DNA from: Bacillota bacterium
GTDB taxonomy: Bacteria; Bacillota; Clostridia; Christensenellales; SZUA-584
Direction: 5' to 3'
Assembly: GCA_023416745.1 (NCBI GenBank)
Contig: JAEZHF010000009.1
Location: 1 to 19,561, forward strand
Length of the DNA: 19,561 bases
Part shown: in pieces, positions 6,506 to 13,644 of the stretch
Position numbering within the stretch: position 1 is the first letter of the stretch
How the letters are laid out: the number at the start of each line of letters is the position of its first letter
Position numbers and translations under genes: made by a program
Notes under the pieces: generated by a model
What the model was told of the DNA's origin: nothing
The model's input: only the letters and a program-made list of their open reading frames with translations
Database searches by the model: none

Positions 6506-8329
6506 ATGTGCGGAATCGTGGGCTATGCGGGTGCGCGTGATGTGGTGCCTGTGCTGCTAGGCGGCCTTTCCAGGCTGGAATACAGAGGATATGACAGCGC
6601 CGGCGTCGCGGTGGTGACGGACGGGCGGCTGAACGTATATAAGACCAAAGGGCGGCTGGCGGGGCTCCGGGAGCTGATGGAGGGCTGCTGCGCCGCCGAC
6701 ACCGTGGGCATCGGGCATACGCGCTGGGCGACTCACGGCGAACCCTCATTTGAAAATTCCCATCCCCATACCAACTGCGCGGGCGACATCGCCGTCGTGC
6801 ACAACGGCATCATCGAAAACTACATGAAGCTGAAAGAATGGCTGAAGGCGGAAGGTGTGGTGTTTACGTCCGAGACAGACACCGAGGTTGTCGCGCACCT
6901 GATCAACCATTATTATGAGGGAGATCTGCTAGCCGCAGTGACGGAAGCCGTCGGCAAGCTGGAGGGCTCGTACGCGCTGGGCGTGGTGAGCGAGCAGCAT
7001 CCGGATACTATCATCGCGGCGCGCAAGGACAGCCCGCTGGTGGTGGGCGTGGGCGACGGTGAAAACCTGATTGCGTCCGACATCCCCGCGCTGCTGGAAT
7101 ATACGCGGGATGTGATCTTCCTCAATGATCTTGAAATCGCCGTGCTGACCCGCGACAGTATCGCGCTGTACGATGAATACGGTCAGAGCATACAGCGGGA
7201 TATCTTTCATGTGGACTGGGATGTGTCTCAGGCGGAAAAGGGCGGATACGAGCACTTCATGATCAAGGAGATTCATGAAGAACCGCGCGTAATGGCGGAC
7301 ACGTTCTTCCCGCGGTACAAGAACGGCATTATCGACCTGTCCGAGATCGGCATCAACGAAGCACTGGTCAAATCCATCAACAAGGTGGGCATTATCGCCT
7401 GCGGCACCGCGTTTCACGCGGGCATGGTGGGCAAGTATATTATAGAAGAGCTGGCGCGCATTCCGGTGGAGGTGGAGATAGCGTCTGAGTTCCGTTACCG
7501 CCGTCCCATCATCGTTCCGGGGCAGCTGGTGATCATCATCAGCCAGTCGGGCGAGACGGCGGACACGTTGGCTGCGATGCGCGAGGCCAAGAAGCGCGGC
7601 GCGAAGATCGCTGCTGTCGTGAATGTGGTGGGCAGCACGATTTCAAGAGAGGCGGACGCCGTGCTGTATACGCACGCCGGACCGGAGATCGCGGTGGCGT
7701 CCACCAAGGCCTACAACACGCAGCTGATGGCGATCTATATGATTGCACTCGAGCTGGGGCGGCTGTCGGGCGCTCTGGACGAAGCGCGTTACGCCCAGTT
7801 GGCTGAGGGCATGTCGCAGCTGCCGAAGCTGATGGAACGCGTGCTGGAGACCAAGCCGCAGCTGGCGCGCATAGCGAGCCGCAGCTTCTCGCAAAGCAGC
7901 GTGTTCTTCATCGGACGGAGCCTGGACTACGTGCTTTCGATGGAAGCGTCCCTCAAGCTCAAGGAGATTTCCTATATCCATTCGGAGGCATACGCGGCGG
8001 GCGAACTCAAGCACGGCACCATCGCGCTGATCGAGAAGGGCACGCTGGTGGTGGCGCTGGCGACTCAAGGGACGCTGCTGGAGAAGACGATCAGCAACAT
8101 CAAGGAAGTGAAAGCGCGGGGCGCGCTGGTGATGGCAGTCTGCTTCGAAGGCACAAACATGCCGGACGAAATCGCCGATGAGGTGGTGTATCTGCCGCGC
8201 ACCGACGACCTGCTTGCGCCGATACTCGCCGTAACGCCGATGCAGCTGTTCGCCTATTACATGTCGGTGGAGAAGGGCTGCGACGTGGATAAGCCGCGCA
8301 ACCTCGCCAAGAGCGTAACGGTGGAGTAG
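6506..8329 (+). CDS. glmS: Glutamine--fructose-6-phosphate aminotransferase (isomerizing)
   Basis: This enzyme makes glucosamine-6-phosphate from fructose-6-phosphate and glutamine, the committed step of amino-sugar synthesis. The 607-residue protein starts MCGIVGYAG, so Cys2 becomes the N-terminal nucleophile of the class II amidotransferase domain (about 2-220; GHTRWATHGEPS and HNGIIENY present). Two SIS sugar-isomerase domains follow (about 285-420, with ACGTAFHAG and SQSGETADT, and 455-590, with ELKHGTIALIE). The end is the canonical DKPRNLAKSVTVE. An AGGAGG site lies upstream. It is directly downstream of glmM, whose product uses its product. The 20-bp gap leaves no room for the glmS ribozyme that controls this gene in many Firmicutes. 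Confidence 0.97.
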   Translation: MCGIVGYAGARDVVPVLLGGLSRLEYRGYDSAGVAVVTDGRLNVYKTKGRLAGLRELMEGCCAADTVGIGHTRWATHGEPSFENSHPHTNCAGDIAVVHNGIIENYMKLKEWLKAEGVVFTSETDTEVVAHLINHYYEGDLLAAVTEAVGKLEGSYALGVVSEQHPDTIIAARKDSPLVVGVGDGENLIASDIPALLEYTRDVIFLNDLEIAVLTRDSIALYDEYGQSIQRDIFHVDWDVSQAEKGGYEHFMIKEIHEEPRVMADTFFPRYKNGIIDLSEIGINEALVKSINKVGIIACGTAFHAGMVGKYIIEELARIPVEVEIASEFRYRRPIIVPGQLVIIISQSGETADTLAAMREAKKRGAKIAAVVNVVGSTISREADAVLYTHAGPEIAVASTKAYNTQLMAIYMIALELGRLSGALDEARYAQLAEGMSQLPKLMERVLETKPQLARIASRSFSQSSVFFIGRSLDYVLSMEASLKLKEISYIHSEAYAAGELKHGTIALIEKGTLVVALATQGTLLEKTISNIKEVKARGALVMAVCFEGTNMPDEIADEVVYLPRTDDLLAPILAVTPMQLFAYYMSVEKGCDVDKPRNLAKSVTVE

Positions 8330-8391
8330 GAGAAGAGTAGAAAAGAAAAGCATATAATAGACAAAAAATGAATAATCATAGTATGCTGTCA

Positions 8392-8427
8392 AGGCCGTAC
8401 ATCGAATAGATGCGCGGCTTTTTATTT
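8392..8427 (+). terminator. Rho-independent terminator after glmS
   Basis: GCCG (8394-8397) and CATC (8400-8403) pair with GATG (8409-8412) and CGGC (8415-8418) across a 2-nt internal mismatch, with a GAATA loop. TTTTTATTT follows. It lies about 65 nt beyond the glmS stop codon. The 8330-8391 stretch also has an isolated TATAAT (8353-8358) with no -35. Confidence 0.8.
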
Positions 8428-8448
8428 CCAATCGTACGGTTTTAAGGA

Positions 8449-8454
8449 TATAAT
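8449..8454 (+). promoter_or_regulatory. -10 box of the hydrolase gene promoter
   Basis: A perfect TATAAT lies 24 nt before the ATG at 8478. The best -35 is a poor TTTCCA at 8425-8430 with an 18-bp spacer, so the promoter would be weak or activator-dependent. Confidence 0.45.
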
Positions 8455-8477
8455 AGATAAAAAAGCAGGGAACTTTA

Positions 8478-9251
8478 ATGGACAAGCTTCAAGAGGAGAA
8501 CATTCATAAGCCTTTTCTGTATGAAGCGGAAGGCAGCCATACAGCTGTGCTGATGGTGCACGGCATACTCGGCAGTCCGGCGCAGTTTGAGGCTGTCGCG
8601 AAACGGCTGAATGAGCTAGGCGTGACCGTGATGGGCGTGCTGCTGTCAGGGCACGGAGGCAGTGCAAAGGATTTTGCCGCAGCGAAGACGGACGATTGGC
8701 AGTGGGAGGTGCGCGAGGCCGTATTATGGCTCAGGCAGCGATATGAACGCATCGTTATCGCGGGGCATTCCATGGGCGGTTTGCTGGCGGTTATGGAAGC
8801 GGCGGAAAACGGCGCGGACGGCATCGTGCTGATGTCCACACCCATGCGGATTACTTTGGGATCGAGAGCTGTTTGGATGTCGCTGAGGATGCTGCTGGGT
8901 GATCCGGCCAAAGACGATGAGGTGCATCAAAGCTACCGCAGGGCCAACAGCGTGCAAAAAGGGTCCTTCCGGGTTTATTTCTCGTGGATACCACGGTTTT
9001 GGGATCTGCGAAGGCTGATACGGCAGACACGGCGTGTGCTGTCCCGCGTGTGCTGTCCGACTCTGGTCATACAGTCCAGGTGTGACGAAACGGTCGCGTG
9101 GAGAAGCCATCGGGTACTGGCAAACGGGCTGGAGTCGGCGTCTGTTGACATCATCCTGCTGGAAAAGTCGCGGCACAGCCATTTTCATTGCGATGAGGTA
9201 GAGCCGCTGTACGACCGAATCTGCCGTTTTGTGATGGACCTGATCGCGTAA
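8478..9251 (+). CDS. Alpha/beta hydrolase (carboxylesterase/monoacylglycerol-lipase-like)
   Basis: This is a cytoplasmic serine hydrolase of 257 residues with no signal peptide. MVHGILGSPAQF (26-37) provides the oxyanion region and GHSMGG (96-101) the nucleophile elbow with Ser98. Asp203 in QSRCDETV and His233 in KSRHSHF complete the triad. The pattern (HGILGSP, GHSMGG, a short cap at about 120-185) is that of small carboxylesterases such as Est30. The natural substrate cannot be told from sequence. The start at 8478 is preceded by CAGGGAA. The stop codon lies 3 bp from the stop of the convergent gene at 9255-9515, with no terminator between them. Confidence 0.9.
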   Translation: MDKLQEENIHKPFLYEAEGSHTAVLMVHGILGSPAQFEAVAKRLNELGVTVMGVLLSGHGGSAKDFAAAKTDDWQWEVREAVLWLRQRYERIVIAGHSMGGLLAVMEAAENGADGIVLMSTPMRITLGSRAVWMSLRMLLGDPAKDDEVHQSYRRANSVQKGSFRVYFSWIPRFWDLRRLIRQTRRVLSRVCCPTLVIQSRCDETVAWRSHRVLANGLESASVDIILLEKSRHSHFHCDEVEPLYDRICRFVMDLIA

Positions 9252-9254
9252 TCA

Positions 9255-9515
9255 TCATTTTCGCATCGTTTTCCAGACGAATCGGTAGAGCTCGAACAGC
9301 GCCATCGCGGCGGGGTTTTTAACATTGATGTCGGGATGATATTTCTGGAGTATGCCGCCCCACCCAATGGTTTCAATTTCACGGCGCATGGCAAAATAGC
9401 CGACAGTTCCGCTATTTTTGGCTCTGATCTTCACCAGATTGTCCCTAATGCTGCTCAGGTTTTTCAGCACCTCGTTGGCCGGCAGTTCATGGCTGCGGTT
9501 TTCCGGCGTTTCCAT
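9255..9515 (-). CDS. Small HPD-motif (J-domain-like) protein, paralogue 1
   Basis: This 86-residue protein is predicted cytoplasmic, with no signal or membrane segment. An amphipathic N-terminal helix (residues about 14-35, NEVLKNLSSIRDNLVKI) is followed by IGWGGILQKYHPDINV and LFELYRFVWKTM. The stretch around HPD resembles the helix II-loop-helix III core of DnaJ J-domains, which stimulate Hsp70 ATPase. However, the usual helix I and the Y-x-x-L-G-V start are not seen. I therefore call it J-like rather than a J-domain protein. It is about 60% identical by eye to the product of 12089-12358. AAAGGAG lies six bases before the ATG. Its frame is convergent with the hydrolase and divergent from the SH3 gene at 9771. 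Confidence 0.75.
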   Translation of the reverse strand: METPENRSHELPANEVLKNLSSIRDNLVKIRAKNSGTVGYFAMRREIETIGWGGILQKYHPDINVKNPAAMALFELYRFVWKTMRK

Positions 9516-9630
9516 AGCAGGCTCCTTTCATGGATGGTTAATATGATCATACATCCGGAAAGTGTGCAAAATCTGTCGAAAAACGCGGCATGCTGCACAA
9601 ATAAAGGCTGCCAAATGCGCACAAAGGAGC

Positions 9631-9642
9631 CGGCAAGGTGCG
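9631..9642 (-). repeat. 12-mer shared upstream of both HPD genes (copy 1)
   Basis: CGGCAAGGTGCG on the plus strand occurs here and at 12471-12482. Each copy lies about 115 bp upstream of a paralogous HPD gene start. Both are followed on the minus strand by a TGCGC-ATT stretch and a GACA-A/G-ATTTT element at matching distances. It marks duplicated upstream DNA; a regulatory role is an inference. Confidence 0.55.
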
Positions 9643-9651
9643 GTATTGTTT

Positions 9652-9680
9652 TTGACAACACTTCAGACAGGGGCTATAAT
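9652..9680 (+). promoter_or_regulatory. Consensus sigma-A promoter of the second SH3 protein gene
   Basis: Perfect TTGACA (9652-9657), a 17-bp spacer and perfect TATAAT (9675-9680). Transcription would begin near 9687, giving an 84-nt leader before the ATG at 9771. This is the strongest promoter match in the window, so the gene should be well expressed. The preceding 9516-9651 stretch holds the divergent upstream region of the HPD gene and no other gene. Confidence 0.92.
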
Positions 9681-9770
9681 GTGGACAAGCCAGCTTTAGA
9701 GGTTATTTTGGCGTTGTTTTTTGGCAATAGCGTTCCAATCAGGCAGAAAACCGTCAGGAAGTATTGATAT

Positions 9771-11165
9771 ATGAGAATAACGAGTAAAAAGATAATAACG
9801 GTGATATTGTGCTTGGCGCTGATGCTGTCGGTTCTTGTTTTTGAAGCGCCGTCGGCGGCTGCGGCGGCGTCTATTGGGTCTACGGGCAGCGTCAATACGC
9901 CGGATGTGAATCTGAGGGAACAGCCCTCGGCGGCTTCGGCGGTGCTTGCGAAGATGAGCGAGGGAGTGTCTGTCAGCGTGGCTGAAAACGCAGGCCACGG
10001 TTGGTATAAGGTTACGTACCAGACATATACGGGTTACGTGCTTGCGGACTATATTGACGTGCTGGTGAGCGGCTTGAGTGATCCCGGCGTGGTGATCATG
10101 GACGCGGGACTCACGAGCGAGCCGGGCGGCGCTGTTACGCAGACGCTGAAAGCCGAAACGCAGCTCACCATCACCGGGACGTTCGGCGATACATATCAGG
10201 TAAAGGCGGGCTCGGCGACGGGATATCTGCCGATGAGCAGCGTACACAAAAAGGACATCATCCCGCTGAGCATGAGCGCGACCATCAATTCGTCCAACGT
10301 CAACCTGCGCAGCATTCCCAGTACATCTGGCGATGTGGTGACCACGATGAAGCACGGCACCAAGGTGACCGTATACAGCATACAGGACCACTGGGTGAAT
10401 GTGGACTGCAATGGCAAATCCGGATATGTCCGCGGAGATTTTGTAACCTACAGCCTGGGAGACGGCAAGTATATGACCGCGATCCATCCGGGGATGAGAG
10501 GGCAGGCGGTATCCACGCTGCAGGTGGCGCTCCGCAAGAAGGGCTTCTTCCATGTGGCGGCCAACGGTGTATATGGCAAGGCGACCCGTGCAGCGGTGAA
10601 AAAGTTTCAGGAGTCGGTTTACCTCGACGCGGACGGCATCGCCGGTGTTCAGACGCTGGTGCTGCTGTTCGGCAAGGATGCGCCTAAGCTATGGAATAAC
10701 TACCGGACTGAGATGGAGCCGCAAAAGCCTCAGCAAAACGGTAAGGTGTGGCTGGTGGACTGGTTTGGCGGCATGGAGGATATCGTCAAGAAGCATGAGC
10801 CGTTTGAGGTGATTGATGTGCGGACAGGGATCAGCTGGAATATGGCACGGTTCGGCGGCTATAGCGCGCTGTGGCATGCGGATGTGGATACGATGACCAA
10901 AGAGGATACGGCAAACATGACCAAAGCCTGGGGCGGTGAGCTGAACGCGTCCCGCAGGCCGGTGTGGGTGAAGATCGGGGGCAAATATTACGCTGCCAGT
11001 CTGATGGGCTTTGTGCATAACACCGGCCCAACCAGCGGCAACGATATGGATGGACAGGTCTGCCTGCATTTCAGAGGCAGCAAGATACACAGTTCCGGGC
11101 ACATCGACGAAGCGCATCAGGCCTGCATCATGGAAGCCTTCGTAAATGCTGACCGGCTGAACTGA
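9771..11165 (+). CDS. Exported SH3 / peptidoglycan-binding protein, paralogue 2
   Basis: This is a predicted secreted cell-wall protein of 464 residues. A signal peptide (about 1-33, ending in an alanine run) precedes an SH3 domain (about 40-96, DVNLREQPS) and a second, more diverged one (about 105-158). A third SH3 domain follows (about 170-226, NVNLRSIPS). The peptidoglycan-binding-1 domain is at about 236-301 (GMRGQAVSTLQVAL, GVYGKATRAAVKKFQ). The C-terminal domain (about 325-464) matches that of the protein at 1567-2736. It shares ARFGG, HAD, TKED, RR-x-VWV, YAAS, SGND and GQVCLHFRGSKIH, with Cys431, His433, His440 and His449 aligned. The HG His of the other copy is Met-Gly here. The start at 9771 has CAGGAAG upstream. 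The lipoprotein gene begins 15 bp after the stop. Confidence 0.88.
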   Translation: MRITSKKIITVILCLALMLSVLVFEAPSAAAAASIGSTGSVNTPDVNLREQPSAASAVLAKMSEGVSVSVAENAGHGWYKVTYQTYTGYVLADYIDVLVSGLSDPGVVIMDAGLTSEPGGAVTQTLKAETQLTITGTFGDTYQVKAGSATGYLPMSSVHKKDIIPLSMSATINSSNVNLRSIPSTSGDVVTTMKHGTKVTVYSIQDHWVNVDCNGKSGYVRGDFVTYSLGDGKYMTAIHPGMRGQAVSTLQVALRKKGFFHVAANGVYGKATRAAVKKFQESVYLDADGIAGVQTLVLLFGKDAPKLWNNYRTEMEPQKPQQNGKVWLVDWFGGMEDIVKKHEPFEVIDVRTGISWNMARFGGYSALWHADVDTMTKEDTANMTKAWGGELNASRRPVWVKIGGKYYAASLMGFVHNTGPTSGNDMDGQVCLHFRGSKIHSSGHIDEAHQACIMEAFVNADRLN

Positions 11166-11180
11166 TTTTGGGGATATGAC

Positions 11181-11993
11181 ATGGCAAAAAGAACAATGAT
11201 GACAAAGCATATATTTCTGATTCTGGCGCTGCTGCTGGCGGCTTTACTGGCGGCCTGCGGCGATAAGCCCGTCTCCGCTCCGGATGCAACGCCCGCTTTA
11301 ACGCCTACGCCAGAACCGGTGGCAACCACGCCGCCGGACGAACCGACTGCGCCGGACCAGTCGGGTGACGATAGTTCAAGCGAAATTGTATCGGGTGACT
11401 GGACATATTATCTGGATGAAAACAACGCTATTGTGACGGACTACGGCGAGGACCCGCCGCTGCACCGGAAGAAGGCGGACGGCACCGACGAGGACCTGGG
11501 AGCCCGCGGCTTTGGGTTCAGCATTATCGGGGATTATATTTATCTGGACGCGAGCTATCCGTATCTGGACGAAAGCGGCAACCAGGCATGGCACACCACC
11601 CGGATGGCGATGGACGGCTCCGGACAAAAGCGGCTGGAATACGGCAGCATGTCGGAACGGCTGATTCCGGAAGGCGGGGACAAGTTCTATTTTACAACGG
11701 CACATGAAACTGCTATATTCGTTTCCGATTTTGCCTGTGAGAACGTGACGGCGCTGGCTGTGACGCTGCCCGACCAGAGCGATCTGGACAAGAAACTGAG
11801 TTCCAGCCGGGAGCTGCAGCTGGATATCAGCGAGATAGCCGGCGGACGTATCAGCTTCAGTGTTACGTTCATGACGCCGGAGGGCATCCAGATGTATAAG
11901 GGCTCCTACAGCATGGCGCTGGACGGTTCGGACATCAAGAAAAAAGACGGAACGTACTACGACTATGAATCGCTGGAAAGCGAGCTGGATTAG
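11181..11993 (+). CDS. Lipoprotein of unknown function with Thr/Pro-rich linker
   Basis: This 270-residue lipoprotein has a positively charged start, a hydrophobic stretch and the lipobox Leu23-Ala-Ala-Cys26, so it should be lipid-anchored outside the cell. A linker rich in Thr, Pro, Asp and Ser (about 29-68, TPTPEP included) leads to a beta-rich domain. Its segments, such as DWTYYLDENN, GDYIYLDASYP, TRMAMDGSGQKRL and DKFYFTTAHE, look like blades of the DUF5050-type propeller seen in Clostridia. I do not recognise a catalytic motif. It lies 15 bp downstream of the SH3/peptidoglycan-binding gene and shares its terminator, so the two are likely an operon and may act together at the cell wall. 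The ribosome site (GGGGAT) is modest. Confidence 0.8.
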   Translation: MAKRTMMTKHIFLILALLLAALLAACGDKPVSAPDATPALTPTPEPVATTPPDEPTAPDQSGDDSSSEIVSGDWTYYLDENNAIVTDYGEDPPLHRKKADGTDEDLGARGFGFSIIGDYIYLDASYPYLDESGNQAWHTTRMAMDGSGQKRLEYGSMSERLIPEGGDKFYFTTAHETAIFVSDFACENVTALAVTLPDQSDLDKKLSSSRELQLDISEIAGGRISFSVTFMTPEGIQMYKGSYSMALDGSDIKKKDGTYYDYESLESELD

Positions 11994-12004
11994 GTTATGC
12001 AGTC

Positions 12005-12036
12005 AAGGCTGTGAGGAGACCTCGCAGCCTTTTTTA
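12005..12036 (+). terminator. Rho-independent terminator of the SH3/lipoprotein operon
   Basis: GGCTGTGAGG (12007-12016) pairs with CCTCGCAGCC (12020-12029) with one G-T pair and a three-base loop. Six T follow. It begins 12 nt after the lipoprotein stop codon. Confidence 0.93.
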
Positions 12037-12088
12037 TGCATTAATGCAGGAAACGCGGACTGCTGAGGCTTATATCAGGCTGGCTGTC

Positions 12089-12358
12089 TTAGGTATCTTT
12101 TTCTGTCATCGTGCTGTAAACAAACTTATACAGCTCAAACAGCGGGAACGCCGCCGGGTCGTCAACGTTGATATCCGGGTGGTATTTTTGCAGTATGCCG
12201 CCCCATCCGAGCTGCGCGATCTCCTTGCGCATGGCGACGTAGTTGGCGATGCTGCCGCTGCGCTCATTGATCTCGAGCAGCTTGTCGCGAATCCGGTTTA
12301 AGTTTTTTAGTATGTCGGACAGCGGAACAAAGCTGTCGCCGCCGGTATTGTCGTCCAT
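12089..12358 (-). CDS. Small HPD-motif (J-domain-like) protein, paralogue 2
   Basis: This is an 89-residue predicted cytoplasmic protein. Helix-forming SDILKNLNRIRDKLLEI is followed by YVAMRKEIAQLGWGGILQKYHPDINV and then LFELYKFVYSTM. Fifteen consecutive residues from GWGG to DINV are identical to the protein of 9255-9515, and the whole aligns without gaps over about 70 residues. The HPD tripeptide with the following P-A-A and aromatic helix suggests a shortened J-domain core, but the function is unknown. A GGGAGG site lies upstream of the ATG. The gene faces the lipoprotein operon tail to tail, beyond the terminator at 12005-12036. Confidence 0.75.
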   Translation of the reverse strand: MDDNTGGDSFVPLSDILKNLNRIRDKLLEINERSGSIANYVAMRKEIAQLGWGGILQKYHPDINVDDPAAFPLFELYKFVYSTMTEKDT

Positions 12359-12470
12359 CGTGCCGCCTCCCTTTAAGTCCTGTCTTCATTTTATGGCAGG
12401 AAGCCGAGGAAAATTTGTCTGTGTGCGCCGGAGTCAGCGGCATATATTGAAAGAATGGCGCAGGTTTTGT

Positions 12471-12482
12471 CGGCAAGGTGCG
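12471..12482 (-). repeat. 12-mer shared upstream of both HPD genes (copy 2)
   Basis: This is the second copy of CGGCAAGGTGCG, 113 bp upstream of the HPD gene at 12089-12358. On the minus strand GACAAATTTT and then CATAAAAT follow at spacings that match GACAGATTTT and TATGAT in the first copy. The remainder of 12359-12552 shows no gene. Confidence 0.55.
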
Positions 12483-12552
12483 CAAGCTTTGGAAGTTCAA
12501 ACAATATTCATACACATTTTACGGTCGGGACCAACTTTTTGCAGGCGCGGGC

Positions 12553-12589
12553 TTGCGAATACATGCATATGTGATGTAATATATTACAT
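12553..12589 (+). promoter_or_regulatory. Probable promoter with perfect 16-bp palindrome
   Basis: ATGTAATATATTACAT (12574-12589) is a perfect palindrome, 39 bp before the ATG at 12628. TTGCGA (12553-12558) with an 18-bp spacer to TAATAT (12577-12582) would place the palindrome over the -10 box and start site. It has the form of an operator for a dimeric repressor. The regulator is not in view. Confidence 0.6.
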
Positions 12590-12627
12590 GTATCGTTCAC
12601 ATTATCATATCAGGGAGGTTTGCTATT

Positions 12628-13551
12628 ATGTCTCCGTATAAGAGCTTTATCAGCGCCGCCAAAACATATCTAGAAAGTATACCGTTTTTAAAGTTCCTGC
12701 TTTCTTCATATATCTATGTTTTTTCGCTGGGTGGCCTGCTATTTCTGCTGGGAAGCTTCATCGTCGGCATTTATGAACCATTCACATGTATCGGTGGTAT
12801 CATCGTATTTGCCGGACTGCTGCTGACGCTGGTCAGAGAGGATATGCTGACGCTGGTCATCGCCAGCGGTTCACTGTCCTTTGTCAGTCTCGTGGCCTGG
12901 ATCGTGGGACTTGTTGCATATGCTTGGGGACCGTATATGTTTTTTGGTAGTTTTCGCTGGCAGCCGTTCTTTTATTTCCTGATCTTTGGGGCTGTTGCCG
13001 TTGTTGTGTTTGTCAAATCGGAGAGGTTCAAACAGATGCGGGTTGAAGCGGCGGCCAAAAGCGCTCAAATGCGCGCGGAAGAGGCTGCCAGAAATATGGT
13101 GGCTTGCCCGCGCTGCGGCGCAGGGATACCCAAACAGGCTGGGTTCTGCCCCAACTGCGGTGCGCCCAACCCGGCCATGCAGTATGCACCACCTGCGCAG
13201 CCACCGTATGCACCGCCAGCTGAACAGCAGCCCTATTCCCCACCCGCACCACCTTATGCACCGCCCGCACCACCTTATGCACCGCCCGCACCCCCTTATG
13301 CACCGCCCGCGCCGATGCCGTATGCACCGCCGCCGTTTGTGCCCGCTGAACCGGCAGCACCCGCACCGCCGTCTTCTGCAGCCGCAGTGCCGCAGGAGCC
13401 TACTCCGACAGTGCTTGTACCGGCTGAACCGGCAGCGCCTGTGCCGCCCCCTATTACAGCGCCAGCGCCCGCCGTTAAGCAATGCATCGGCTGCGGTGCT
13501 GAACTCCCCACAGAAGCTGTTTTCTGCGGCAAGTGCGGTACGAAGCAATAA
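12628..13551 (+). CDS. Membrane protein with two zinc ribbons and a YAPPAP repeat linker
   Basis: This 307-residue protein has three or four membrane segments in its first 130 residues (about 28-50, 54-68, 73-100 and 108-130). A short charged helix (135-158, rich in Ala, Glu, Arg and Lys) follows. The first zinc ribbon is CPRC...CPNC (Cys160, 163, 174, 177). A long Pro/Ala-rich linker (about 182-282) contains repeated PPYAPPA units. A second zinc ribbon ends the protein (Cys286, 289, 300, 303; last residues GTKQ). Zinc-ribbon plus membrane proteins with proline linkers are common in Firmicutes but mostly uncharacterised. The start has GGGAGG nine bases upstream. The gene stands alone, ending at the terminator at 13591-13622. 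Confidence 0.85.
   Translation: MSPYKSFISAAKTYLESIPFLKFLLSSYIYVFSLGGLLFLLGSFIVGIYEPFTCIGGIIVFAGLLLTLVREDMLTLVIASGSLSFVSLVAWIVGLVAYAWGPYMFFGSFRWQPFFYFLIFGAVAVVVFVKSERFKQMRVEAAAKSAQMRAEEAARNMVACPRCGAGIPKQAGFCPNCGAPNPAMQYAPPAQPPYAPPAEQQPYSPPAPPYAPPAPPYAPPAPPYAPPAPMPYAPPPFVPAEPAAPAPPSSAAAVPQEPTPTVLVPAEPAAPVPPPITAPAPAVKQCIGCGAELPTEAVFCGKCGTKQ
13249..13311 (+). repeat. Three 21-bp tandem repeats coding PPYAPPA
   Basis: Units at 13249-13269, 13270-13290 and 13291-13311 read CCACCTTATGCACCGCCCGCA with two third-base changes in the last unit. They are in frame with the zinc-ribbon membrane protein. Looser copies surround them (about 13180-13330). Near-identity at the DNA level suggests recent expansion by slippage or unequal exchange. 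Confidence 0.9.
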
Positions 13552-13590
13552 CGCTATAATGTATTCGTTTTTTGATAACAACCTTACTAC

Positions 13591-13622
13591 AAAAGGACTG
13601 CGTTATTTGGCGCAGTCCTTTT
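13591..13622. terminator. Bidirectional terminator between the zinc-ribbon gene and cinA
   Basis: AAAAGGACTGCG (13591-13602) pairs perfectly with CGCAGTCCTTTT (13611-13622) around an 8-nt loop. T tracts occur on both strands. It lies 39 bp after one stop codon and 22 bp after the convergent cinA stop. Confidence 0.9.
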
Positions 13623-13644
13623 ATGTGGAAGGCTATTGAACAGA

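Noticed and set aside
9516..9651. Search for a small RNA or riboswitch between the divergent HPD and SH3 genes
   Set aside because: No stable terminator-like hairpin and no motif of a known riboswitch could be recognised by eye.
9336..9767. Plus-strand frame of 143 codons over the HPD gene and the SH3 promoter
   Set aside because: It is antisense to the conserved HPD protein and runs through a consensus promoter. The paralogous locus has no equivalent protein.
12986..13639. Plus-strand frame overlapping the zinc-ribbon gene
   Set aside because: It is the +1 reading of the proline-repeat region, giving His/Arg-rich low complexity. It crosses the bidirectional terminator at 13591-13622 and has no ribosome site.
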